A stretch of DNA of 34,775 nucleotides. Origin: Burkholderiales bacterium. GTDB taxonomy: Bacteria > Pseudomonadota > Gammaproteobacteria > Burkholderiales > Burkholderiaceae_C. Under the pieces are notes generated by a model that worked only from the letters and a program-made list of their open reading frames with translations, searched no databases and was not told the DNA's origin. Both the position numbers and the translations under genes were made by a program. The stretch covers positions 1-34,775 of the forward strand of contig JAGWUS010000043.1 in assembly GCA_028868305.1 (NCBI GenBank). Direction: 5' to 3'. How positions within the stretch are numbered: position 1 is the first letter of the stretch; each line of letters starts with the position of its first letter. This document shows, piece by piece, positions 22,877 to 29,891 of the stretch.

Positions 22877-24517
22877 ATGCCCCAACAGCACACCACTGCC
22901 TCCAGCCCGCCCACTGCATGCCTGCTACTGGCCGCGGTGGCGGTGCCACTGGTCTGGAGCCTATGGGGTGCGGTGGCGGCCGGGATTGACCGCTCCGCCT
23001 GGACAACACTGCTACACCACCCGCAAACCCTGCGCGCGCTGGGCCTGAGCCTGTGGACCGGCTTGCTGTCCACCGCGCTGGCGGCGCTGCTGGCAGCATG
23101 GGTGCTGTCGGCCACCGCTGGGCACCGCCTGGTGCGCTGGCTGGCGCCCATGCTGGCGGTGCCGCATGCCGCCTTTGCCATCGGGCTGGTGGCGCTGCTG
23201 GCGCCCAGCGGCTGGATTGTGCGCACGCTCTCCCCCTGGGCCACCGGACTGGATGCGCCACCCCCGTGGACCACCACACAGGACCCCTGGGGCCTGGGTC
23301 TGGTGGCGGTGCTGGTGTGCAAGGAAGTGCCGTTTCTGCTGTGGGCCGCGCTGGCCCATCTGCAGCGGCCCGATGTGGCACGCCGCCTGCAGCAGGAGCT
23401 GCAGCTGGCCCACACCCTGGGCTACAGCACGCGCAGCGCCTGGTGGCGCGTGGGCTGGCCACAACTGCTGCCGCGCCTGACGGCCCCGCTGCTGGCAGTG
23501 CTGGCCTACAGCTTGAGCGTGGTGGATGTGGCGCTCATCATTGGCCCCACCACGCCACCGACGCTGGCAGTGCTGGCCTGGCAGTGGCTGCAGGATGCCG
23601 ACCCGGCCATGAACGCCCAGGGCGCAGCCGCGGCCTGGCTGCTGGCGGGCGTGCTGGTGCTGTGTGCAGCCACGGCGTGGGCGGTTTCCAGAGCGCCGCT
23701 GTGGCGTCTGCGCTGGACCCGCGGTACCGATGCCGGTACAGCACGTCCACTGCACCGGGGTACGCCGCGCACGCCCGCAGTGCTGGCCCTGCTGACCAGC
23801 ATGTACCTGGCCGTTCTGCTTGCGTTGCTGGTGGGCAGCGTGACCGGCCACTGGCCATTTCCGCAATGGTTGCCGGATACCCTGACCTGGGCTGCGTGGC
23901 AATCGGTCCTGGCAAGCGGCCACACCGTTTGGACCACGCTATGGCTGGCGCTGGCCAGTGCCACCGTGGCGCTGGCATGGGCTGTGGCCTGGCTGGAATG
24001 GGCGCCGCCGCGCTGGCAATGGCGCACCCAGCCCCTGCAGACGCTGCCACTGGTGCTGCCCGCTGTGCTGTGGGTGGTCGGGCTGCACCGCCTGACGCTG
24101 GACTGGGGGCTGGACACCACCGCCTGGGGCCTGTGGCTGGCCCACACCCTGGCCTGTCTGCCCTATGTGCTGCTGGCCCTGCAGGGGCCGTACACCGGCT
24201 TTGATGCGCGCCTGCGCCAGGTGGCCGCCACGCTGGGTCATGGGCAAAAGGCATTTCTGCTGCGGGTGAAGTGGCCGCTGCTGCGCTCGGCACTGGCGGC
24301 CAGCTTTGCGATTGGCTTTGCCGTGAGCGTAGCGCAGTACCTGCCCACGCTGTATGTGGGCGCCGGCCGCTTCAATACCGTCACCACCGAGGCGGTGAAC
24401 CTGGCCGCCGGGGGCCAGCGCTCGCTCACCGCTGCATTCGCCTGGCTGCAGTGGTTGCTACCGGTGCTGGTGTTTGCACTCGCAGCGCGCCTGGGGCGGG
24501 CACAATGGAAACCATGA
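22877..24517 (+). CDS. ynjC: YnjC-like ABC transporter permease (two fused permease domains)
   Basis: A 546-residue inner-membrane protein with about twelve hydrophobic segments in two halves, each ending in a cytoplasmic EAA-type loop (near LAHTLGYSTRSAWWRVGWPQLLPRL and VAATLGHGQKAFLLRVKWPLL). Such tandem permeases resemble YnjC and iron/thiamine-type transporters. It should form the YnjBCD importer with the ATPase encoded next and the distant YnjB. The substrate is unknown. The ATG at 22877 lies 21 bases after repeat copy B. The stop overlaps the ynjD start by four bases (ATGA). Confidence 0.9.
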   Translation: MPQQHTTASSPPTACLLLAAVAVPLVWSLWGAVAAGIDRSAWTTLLHHPQTLRALGLSLWTGLLSTALAALLAAWVLSATAGHRLVRWLAPMLAVPHAAFAIGLVALLAPSGWIVRTLSPWATGLDAPPPWTTTQDPWGLGLVAVLVCKEVPFLLWAALAHLQRPDVARRLQQELQLAHTLGYSTRSAWWRVGWPQLLPRLTAPLLAVLAYSLSVVDVALIIGPTTPPTLAVLAWQWLQDADPAMNAQGAAAAWLLAGVLVLCAATAWAVSRAPLWRLRWTRGTDAGTARPLHRGTPRTPAVLALLTSMYLAVLLALLVGSVTGHWPFPQWLPDTLTWAAWQSVLASGHTVWTTLWLALASATVALAWAVAWLEWAPPRWQWRTQPLQTLPLVLPAVLWVVGLHRLTLDWGLDTTAWGLWLAHTLACLPYVLLALQGPYTGFDARLRQVAATLGHGQKAFLLRVKWPLLRSALAASFAIGFAVSVAQYLPTLYVGAGRFNTVTTEAVNLAAGGQRSLTAAFAWLQWLLPVLVFALAARLGRAQWKP

Positions 24518-25155
24518 GCCTGCACCTCCACATCACCCGGCTGGCCACGCCAGAGGCGACGCTGGTGTCGGGCCTGGACATCACCATCGCCCCCGGCACC
24601 GTGCACACCCTGATGGGCGCAAGCGGCTCAGGCAAGTCCAGCGTGCTGGCGGCCCTGTGCGGCACACTGGCCGAAGCACTGGTCTTTGAAGGTGCGGTGC
24701 AGCTCAACGGTGTGCGCATCGACATCCTGCCCACCCAGGCGCGCCGCGTGGGCATTTTGTTTCAGGACGACCTGCTGTTTGCCCACATGACGGTGCGCGA
24801 GAACCTGCTGTTTGCCGTGCCTCCAGGCGCGCAGGCAGGGCGGGAGGCCAGGGTGCTGCAGGCATTGGCCGATGTGGAGATGGAGGCATGCCTACACGCC
24901 AACCCCGCCACGCTCTCGGGCGGGCAGCGCGCCCGTGTGGCCCTGGCGCGCGCCCTGCTGGCGCAGCCACAGGCGCTGTTGCTGGACGAACCGTTTTCCC
25001 GACTGGATACCGCCCTGCGCGCACGCATGCGCGCCCTGGTGTTCGGCATGGTCAGGGCACGTGCCATCCCGGCGCTGCTGGTGACGCACGATGCGGCCGA
25101 TGTGGCCGACCCGGCCCTGCTAACGCGCCTGCAGCCAAACTGCCCCCAGGACTGA
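24514..25155 (+). CDS. ynjD: YnjD-like ABC transporter ATP-binding protein
   Basis: A 213-residue ABC ATPase. Walker A (GASGSGKSS), Q-loop (LFQDDLLF), signature (LSGGQRARVALARALL), Walker B (ALLLDEPFS) and H-loop (LLVTHDAAD) are all intact. It powers the YnjC permease. ATG at 24514 overlaps the ynjC stop; an in-frame ATG nine bases earlier is an alternative. The next gene follows after 9 bases. Confidence 0.93.
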   Translation: MSLHLHITRLATPEATLVSGLDITIAPGTVHTLMGASGSGKSSVLAALCGTLAEALVFEGAVQLNGVRIDILPTQARRVGILFQDDLLFAHMTVRENLLFAVPPGAQAGREARVLQALADVEMEACLHANPATLSGGQRARVALARALLAQPQALLLDEPFSRLDTALRARMRALVFGMVRARAIPALLVTHDAADVADPALLTRLQPNCPQD

Positions 25156-25164
25156 CAATAGGCC

Positions 25165-25770
25165 ATGCTCGACCGCTACGCCATGGCCCTGATCCGCCCA
25201 CCCATCGACAGGATGGCGCGTGTGCTGGTGCGCGCCGGCATCGGGGCCAACTCGGTCACGCTGACCGGTTTTTTCATCGGTCTGCTTGCTGCATTTTTGA
25301 TAGCTGGTGGTGCTTATCTGGCGGGGGCTATCGCTCTGTTTGGCTCAAGACTCTGCGACGGCCTGGATGGTGCAGTGGCCCGCCAGACCACCGCCACCGA
25401 TGCGGGCGCCTTTCTGGATATCACGCTGGACTTTGTGTTCTACGCCAGCATTCCCCTGGCCTTCGCCGTGGCCAACCCACCGGCCAATGCGCTGGCCGCC
25501 GCCGTGCTGCTGGCAGCGTTTGTGGGGACCGGCAGCAGCTTTCTGGCCTTTGCGGTACTGGCCGCCAAACGCGGCCTGAGCAGCGCCGCGTTTCCGGACA
25601 AGTCGTTCTACTTTTTGGGCGGGCTCACCGAGGCAACGGAAACGCTGATGTTCTTTGCCGCCATGTGTTTCTGGCCAGCGCACTTTGCCGCCCTGGCCTA
25701 TGGGTTTGCCGCGCTATGCGCCATGACCCTCGCCAGCCGCATCTGGTGGGGCTGGAGGGCATTCGCATGA
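25165..25770 (+). CDS. CDP-alcohol phosphatidyltransferase family protein (YnjF-like)
   Basis: A 201-residue membrane enzyme. The catalytic signature D-x2-D-G-x2-A-R-x8-G-x3-D-x3-D is complete (CDGLDGAVAR, then GAFLDITLD). It transfers a phosphoalcohol from a CDP-alcohol; the acceptor is unknown. E. coli has a relative, YnjF, in the same ynj cluster. The membrane segment just before the motif uses unusually AT-rich codons where repeat copy C overlaps. The stop overlaps the next start by four bases (ATGA). Confidence 0.93.
   Translation: MLDRYAMALIRPPIDRMARVLVRAGIGANSVTLTGFFIGLLAAFLIAGGAYLAGAIALFGSRLCDGLDGAVARQTTATDAGAFLDITLDFVFYASIPLAFAVANPPANALAAAVLLAAFVGTGSSFLAFAVLAAKRGLSSAAFPDKSFYFLGGLTEATETLMFFAAMCFWPAHFAALAYGFAALCAMTLASRIWWGWRAFA
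25288..25336 (+). repeat. 49-base dispersed repeat, copy C (in coding sequence)
   Basis: GCTG, then ATAGCTG at offset 12, TGC-TA and CG-GGGCT at the family spacing. It is read in frame as part of a membrane helix of the CDP-alcohol phosphotransferase, with rare codons (TTG, ATA, GGT, TAT) unlike its flanks. The distal AGGCC is not conserved and the protein length seems unaltered, so this copy is less certain. Confidence 0.55.
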
Positions 25771-27950
25771 AGCGCTCACAACTTCTGTTGCTGGTATTTT
25801 TTGTGGCGCTGGTGGCCGCGTTTTTTGCGCTGGATCTGGGTCGCTACCTGAACCTGTCGTACCTGAAAAACAGCCAGGCCGCGCTGGCCGATGCCTATGC
25901 GCAGCACCCCTGGGCCCTGCGGGGCGCCTTCTTTGTGCTCTACCTGGCAGTGGCTTCGCTGTCGCTACCCGGCGCTGCCATCCTCACGCTGGCCGGCGGC
26001 GGCGTGCTGGGCTTTGGCTGGGGCCTGCTGCTGGTGTCGTTTGCGTCCAGCATGGGTGCCACCGTGTCGTTCCTGCTGGCGCGCTATGTGTTGCGCGATG
26101 CGGTGCACGCCCGCTTTGGTGCGCGCCTGGCCGACATTGACCGTGGCATGGAGCGCGATGGTGCGCTGTACCTGCTGAGCCTGCGCCTGATTCCGGTGGT
26201 GCCGTTTTTTGTCATCAACCTGGCCATGGGTCTGACCACGCTGCGCACCTGGACCTTCTACTGGGTCAGCCAGACCGGCATGCTGGCGGGCACGGCGGTG
26301 TATGTGAATGCGGGCACACAGCTGGCCAGCATCCAGTCGCTGCGCGACGTGGCCAGTCCCGGTCTGCTGGGCGCGTTTGTGCTGCTGGGCCTGCTGCCCC
26401 TGCTGGGGAAGTCGCTGATGCAGCTCCTGCAGAAACGCAAGGTGTACGCGCGCTGGAACGCCGTTCGACCCACAAGCTTTGACCGCAACCTGATCGTCAT
26501 TGGCGGTGGCGCCGGTGGATTGGTCTGCGCCTACATTGCGGCGGCGGTCAAGGCCAAAGTGACGCTGGTGGAAGCGCACAAGATGGGCGGCGACTGCCTA
26601 AACTACGGCTGCGTTCCCAGCAAGGCACTGATCAGGAGCGCCAGGCTGGCGCACCAGATGCGCCATGCCGAACGCTATGGTTTGGATAGCAATTTGTTTA
26701 ATCCTGATGCGGACCAGAGGCCTTTTTCTTTCAAAAAGGTGATGCAGCGCATCCAGGCTGTGATTGCCGCCATTGCACCGCACGACAGCGTGGAGCGCTA
26801 CACCGGTCTGGGCGTGGAGGTGCTGCAGGGCTACGCCAGAATCACCAATCCGTGGACGGTGGAGATTGCGCTCCATGACGGCAGCAGGCAAACGCTGACC
26901 ACCCGCAGCATCGTCATTGCCGCGGGCGCGCGGCCCATCGTGCCGCCGCTGCCCGGCCTGGAAGATGTAGCGTATGTGACCAGCGACACGCTGTGGGAGC
27001 GCTTTGCCCAGCTTGACGCCGTACCCCGCAGACTCGTGGTGCTGGGCGGTGGTCCGATTGGCTGCGAACTGTCGCAGGCCTTTGCCCGGCTGGGGTCACA
27101 GGTTATGCAGGTGGAGATGGCCCCGCGCCTGCTGCTGCGCGAGGATGACGATGTCGCCACACTGGCCACCCGGGCACTGCAGGCCGACGGCGTGCAGGTG
27201 CTCACCGGGCACAAAGCACTGCGTTGCGAATGCGTCCATGGTGAGAAGGTACTGGTAGTGGAGCATGCGGGCACCGAAACCCGCATTGCCTTTGACGAAC
27301 TGCTGTGCGCCGTGGGTCGCAGCGCACGCCTGACAGGCTACGGACTGGAAGAACTGGGCATTCCCACCGACAGAACGGTGCAGACCAACGAATACCTGCA
27401 AACCATTTACCCCAACATCTACGCCGCGGGCGATGTGGCCGGGCCCTACCAGTTCACCCACACCGCCGCCCACCAGGCCTGGTACGCCGCGGTGAATGCG
27501 CTGTTTGGCGACTTCAAACGCTTCAAGGCCGACTACACGGTCATTCCGTCAGCCACCTTCCTGGATCCCGAACTGGCACGCGTAGGCCTGAACGAACGGG
27601 AAGCCAGCGAGCAAAACATTGCCTACGAGGTAACGAAATACGGCATTGACGACCTGGACCGCGCCCTATGCGACAGCGAGGCCCACGGTTTTGTGAAAGT
27701 CCTGACAGTGCCCGGCCAGGACCGCATTCTGGGCGTGACCATCGTCGGCACGCACGCCGCCGACCTGCTGGCCGAGTACGTGCTGGCCATGAAACACGGA
27801 TTGGGCCTGAACAAGATTCTGGGCACCATCCACACCTACCCCACCCTGGCCGAAGCAAACAAATACGCTGCCGGTGAATGGAAGCGCGCCCACCAGCCGC
27901 TGCGCTTGCTGGCGTGGGTGCGACGCTTTCACGCCTGGCGCCGAGGATAA
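25767..27950 (+). CDS. TVP38/TMEM64 membrane domain fused to a mercuric-reductase-like flavoprotein
   Basis: A 727-residue fusion. Residues 1 to about 225 are a TVP38/TMEM64 (DedA-like) membrane domain with a GGGVLGFGWGLLLVSFASSMGATVSFLLAR core. Residues about 240-727 form a class I pyridine nucleotide-disulfide oxidoreductase: FAD motif GGGAGGLVCA, redox pair C277 and C282 (GDCLNYGCVPSK), NAD(P)H motif GGGPIGCELSQAF, AAGDVAG and a C-terminal HTYPTLAEANKYAAGEW. It resembles mercuric reductase or lipoamide dehydrogenase, but no N-terminal metal-binding domain is seen, so the substrate is open. The ATG overlaps the previous stop by four bases. Repeat copy D lies 26 residues after C282. Confidence 0.9.
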   Translation: MKRSQLLLLVFFVALVAAFFALDLGRYLNLSYLKNSQAALADAYAQHPWALRGAFFVLYLAVASLSLPGAAILTLAGGGVLGFGWGLLLVSFASSMGATVSFLLARYVLRDAVHARFGARLADIDRGMERDGALYLLSLRLIPVVPFFVINLAMGLTTLRTWTFYWVSQTGMLAGTAVYVNAGTQLASIQSLRDVASPGLLGAFVLLGLLPLLGKSLMQLLQKRKVYARWNAVRPTSFDRNLIVIGGGAGGLVCAYIAAAVKAKVTLVEAHKMGGDCLNYGCVPSKALIRSARLAHQMRHAERYGLDSNLFNPDADQRPFSFKKVMQRIQAVIAAIAPHDSVERYTGLGVEVLQGYARITNPWTVEIALHDGSRQTLTTRSIVIAAGARPIVPPLPGLEDVAYVTSDTLWERFAQLDAVPRRLVVLGGGPIGCELSQAFARLGSQVMQVEMAPRLLLREDDDVATLATRALQADGVQVLTGHKALRCECVHGEKVLVVEHAGTETRIAFDELLCAVGRSARLTGYGLEELGIPTDRTVQTNEYLQTIYPNIYAAGDVAGPYQFTHTAAHQAWYAAVNALFGDFKRFKADYTVIPSATFLDPELARVGLNEREASEQNIAYEVTKYGIDDLDRALCDSEAHGFVKVLTVPGQDRILGVTIVGTHAADLLAEYVLAMKHGLGLNKILGTIHTYPTLAEANKYAAGEWKRAHQPLRLLAWVRRFHAWRRG
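26674..26722 (+). repeat. 49-base dispersed repeat, copy D (in coding sequence)
   Basis: GCTA, ATAGC at offset 12, TTGT, and CAGAGGCC at the end, identical in length to copies A and B and followed by a T-rich run as in copy A. It is read in frame as an acidic/polar loop (YGLDSNLFNPDADQRPF) shortly after the redox-active cysteine pair. Confidence 0.75.
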
Positions 27951-27952
27951 AT

Positions 27953-28001
27953 GCTATGAACTTGATAGCTATCTATGGACAACGGATGCGGGTTGCAGCC
28001 G
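27953..28001 (+). repeat. 49-base dispersed repeat, copy E (overlaps a start codon)
   Basis: GCTATGAACTTG followed by ATAGC at offset 12 and GATGCGGG shared with copy D at the same offset; the terminal AGGCC is degraded to AGCCG. It supplies the ATG and the first 15 codons of the DUF3047 protein. Confidence 0.65.
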
Positions 28002-28699
28002 CTTTTATTGCTCTAACCGCACTGGATGCCAGTGCCGAGGGCCTGCAGCCCTTCTCCAGCGCGGGTGCTGGCGCACCACCAGCGCCTTGGCGCGTGGTGG
28101 GTCTGCCCGCAGCAAGTAAACCACTCACCCAATTCGACATCGTGGCGCTGGATGGCCAGTCGGTTCTGCGGGTACGGGCTGACAACTCTTACGCCAACCT
28201 CACCCACGACCTGCCGCCGGGCACACCCGCCGGGATGCTGCGCTGGACATGGCGCGTAGACGAGCCCTTGCCCCATACCAACCTGCGTACCAAAAACGGC
28301 GATGACGTGGCCATCAAGGTGTGTGCACTATTCGATCTACCCCTGGAGAACATCCGGTTCGTGGAACGCAATCTCCTGCGGATGGCCCGCAGCGCCAGCG
28401 GTGAATACCTGCCCGGCGCCTCCCTCTGCTATGTGTGGGACCCCCAGCTGGCGGTGGGCACCGAGTTGACCAATGCCTTTACCGGCCGCGTGCACTACCA
28501 GGTGCTGGACTCGGCCGCCACGCCCCTGGCGAAATGGGTGACCCACAGCCGCGATCTGCGCGCCGACTTTTTGCGCAGCTTTGGCGGCGAGAGTGATACC
28601 GTTCCGCCACTGCTGGCGATTGTGGTGGGAGCCGATGCAGACAACACGCACGACGCCAGCCTGGCCTATGTCGGTGATGTAGTGCTCGTGAAACAATAG
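27956..28699 (+). CDS. DUF3047 domain exported protein
   Basis: A 247-residue protein with a signal peptide ending near ALDASAEG and a single DUF3047-like beta-rich domain (LRWTWRVDEPLPHTNLRTKNGDDVAIKVCALFD, later LCYVWDPQL and DADNTHDASLAYVGDVVL). The function of the family is not established. GAGGAT lies seven bases before the ATG at 27956. An internal ATG at 27986 would give a more compact signal peptide. The gap to the preceding gene is five bases and to the next is four, so it is co-transcribed. The start and signal peptide overlap repeat copy E. Confidence 0.82.
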   Translation: MNLIAIYGQRMRVAAAFIALTALDASAEGLQPFSSAGAGAPPAPWRVVGLPAASKPLTQFDIVALDGQSVLRVRADNSYANLTHDLPPGTPAGMLRWTWRVDEPLPHTNLRTKNGDDVAIKVCALFDLPLENIRFVERNLLRMARSASGEYLPGASLCYVWDPQLAVGTELTNAFTGRVHYQVLDSAATPLAKWVTHSRDLRADFLRSFGGESDTVPPLLAIVVGADADNTHDASLAYVGDVVLVKQ

Positions 28700-28703
28700 G
28701 CGC

Positions 28704-29858
28704 ATGACAGAAACCGAACCGACACCCCTGCAGGACACCCGGGGCTACCACCCGCGTGAACTGGTTCTGCTGGGTGCCGGCCACGGCCATGTGCAGGTGC
28801 TGGCCTCTCTGGCAAAACATCCCATGATGGGGGCGCACATCACGCTGGTGGCGCCGCACCCACGGCAGCTGTATTCCGGCATGGTGCCGGGTTTTGTGGC
28901 AGGCCACTACACGCTGGAAGACTGTGTCATTCCGCTGGAGCCCCTGGTGCGCCGTGCGGGCGTGCGCTGGCTGCACCGCAGCGTCAAGGCACTCGATGCC
29001 GACAGTTCCACTGTCCTCCTGGACGACGGCAGCACCCTGCAGTACAGCTGGCTCTCGGTCAACACCGGGCCGGTACAGAATCGCACCCTGATGGAACGGG
29101 ACATGCCCGGTGCCCGCGAACACGGCCTGTTTGTGCGACCCATCGAGACTTTTGGTGCTTTGTGGCCCAAGGTGGTGGAGCTGGGGCAGCAAAAGCCGCT
29201 GCGGATTGCCGTGATTGGCGGTGGTGCCGCCGGTATCGAGCTGGCCATGTCGGTACGCTTTCGCCTGCCCACTGCCGCCATCACACTGGTTGCAGGCAAT
29301 GCCCCGGTCGGTGCCAGCTATCCGGCGGCGGTGCAGCAGCGGGTGCAAGCGGCACTCAAGGCGCGCCGGATTACGGTATTGCAGGATGTGGCGCTGGGAC
29401 TCAATGGCCACGAGGTGCAACTGGGCTGCGGCGCCGGCCTGGCCTGCGACGTGCCGCTGATTGCCACCGGAGCGCAGCCCGCGCCCTGGCTGACGGGAAG
29501 CGGCCTGGCGGTGGACGCACAGGGCTTTATTGCGGTGGACGCCTGCCAGCGCTCCACCAGCCATTCGCAGGTGTTTGCGGCAGGCGATATCAGCAGCCGG
29601 ATGGACCGCACGCTGGCGCGCAGCGGCGTGTACGCGGTGCGTGCCGGTCCTGCACTGGCCACCAACCTGGCCGCTGCGGTAGCGGGCCGGCCCCTCAAGC
29701 CACATCAACCGCCAGACACAACACTGAACCTACTGTCGTGTGGCGACCGCTCTGCGATTGCCACCTGGGGCAAGCTCAGCGCGCAGGGGCGCTGGGTATG
29801 GTGGCTCAAGAACTGGATTGACCGCCGGTTCATTGCCCGCTTCCGCCCCGCCGGCTGA
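28704..29858 (+). CDS. NDH-2-like FAD-dependent oxidoreductase related to the SelD-fused domain
   Basis: A 384-residue flavoprotein with an FAD-binding N-terminus (LVLLGAGHGHVQVL), an NAD(P)H motif near residue 170 (IAVIGGGAAGIELA) and the FAD-binding VFAAGDI segment. The early motifs HVxVL and YSGMVPGFVAGHY resemble the oxidoreductase domain that precedes SelD in fused SelD proteins of other organisms, as I recall them. Here selD is separate but lies convergently only 33 bases away. The role is probably redox chemistry tied to selenium supply, which is inference; a general NADH:quinone oxidoreductase is the alternative. It is the last gene of the ynj operon. Confidence 0.85.
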   Translation: MTETEPTPLQDTRGYHPRELVLLGAGHGHVQVLASLAKHPMMGAHITLVAPHPRQLYSGMVPGFVAGHYTLEDCVIPLEPLVRRAGVRWLHRSVKALDADSSTVLLDDGSTLQYSWLSVNTGPVQNRTLMERDMPGAREHGLFVRPIETFGALWPKVVELGQQKPLRIAVIGGGAAGIELAMSVRFRLPTAAITLVAGNAPVGASYPAAVQQRVQAALKARRITVLQDVALGLNGHEVQLGCGAGLACDVPLIATGAQPAPWLTGSGLAVDAQGFIAVDACQRSTSHSQVFAAGDISSRMDRTLARSGVYAVRAGPALATNLAAAVAGRPLKPHQPPDTTLNLLSCGDRSAIATWGKLSAQGRWVWWLKNWIDRRFIARFRPAG

Positions 29859-29891
29859 ACACCGCGCCCACCACCGCGCCTACAACTGCGC

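Noticed and set aside
24888..25766. Extended N-terminus for the TVP38-flavoprotein frame
   Set aside because: It overlaps ynjD and the CDP-alcohol phosphotransferase gene entirely and is low-complexity; the ATGA-coupled start at 25767 gives a normal membrane domain.
26481..27950. A true mercury-resistance operon
   Set aside because: The reductase domain has the CxxxxC pair but no merR, merT or merP, no N-terminal metal-binding domain, and it is fused to a TVP38 domain.
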